DNA of 5,408 nucleotides from Phycisphaerae bacterium (GTDB lineage Bacteria > Planctomycetota > Phycisphaerae > Sedimentisphaerales > SG8-4): assembly GCA_030614945.1 (NCBI GenBank), contig JAUXAH010000149.1:1-5408 (forward strand), read 5' to 3'. How positions within the stretch are numbered: the stretch's first letter is position 1; the number at the start of each line of letters is the position of its first letter. The notes below the pieces were generated by a model, which was not told the origin of the DNA, did no database searches, and worked only from the letters and a program-made list of their open reading frames with translations. Below, one piece after another: positions 5,394 to 5,408 of the stretch. The position numbers were made by a program, and so were the translations under genes.

Positions 5394-5400
5394 ACTCCTT
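5394..5400 (-). promoter_or_regulatory. Ribosome binding site of the thuA-like gene
   Basis: AAGGAGT on the minus strand lies five bases before ATG 5388 (AAGGAGTATATTATG). It is the strongest Shine-Dalgarno in the window and fixes the start at the signal-peptide methionine. The promoter lies outside the window. Confidence 0.75.
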
Positions 5401-5408
5401 CTGCTACA

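Overview
This window looks like an ordinary chromosomal stretch from an uncultured, mid-GC bacterium, most likely a planctomycete of the Phycisphaerae type. That is an inference. It rests on the ThuA-like lipoprotein, whose form I associate with Planctomycetota, on a two-cluster ferredoxin/DUF362 protein typical of anaerobes, on weak Shine-Dalgarno use at several genes, and on dispersed-repeat-like intergenic sequence. No rRNA, tRNA, CRISPR array, transposase or phage structural gene is visible.

Layout. Bases 1-637 (+) hold a PIN-domain gene, lacking only its first codon or so, and a 58-codon gene that overlaps its end by 20 bp. The pair resembles a type II toxin-antitoxin module in toxin-first order. 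After the TGA of the small gene the same frame stays open for 46 more codons, to 778. Everything after that is on the minus strand. A secreted-protein gene (1601 down to 765) has an intact start and signal peptide but an in-frame TGA at codon 44, so it is probably a pseudogene. An XRE-HTH/S24 peptidase repressor of LexA/CI type (2497 down to 1721) ends inside a 12-bp-stem hairpin and starts on a symmetric operator-like element. A 172-base spacer with inverted repeat-like sequence separates it from the DUF362 iron-sulfur gene (3746 down to 2670). Upstream lie mntP (manganese efflux, 4416 down to 3835) and a ThuA-like lipoprotein (5388 down to 4456). The latter two are 39 bases apart and probably co-transcribed; the DUF362 gene has a plausible promoter of its own.

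The genes do not form one obvious pathway. The parts most worth a second look are the two in-frame TGA interruptions, the operator architecture at the S24 repressor start, the PIN/small-ORF pair and the repeat-like spacer elements. TGA recoding was considered and is disfavoured: the five recognisable intact genes contain no internal TGA and use TGG for tryptophan, and TGA closes two of them at family-typical ends. I see no convincing undescribed multi-gene system here.
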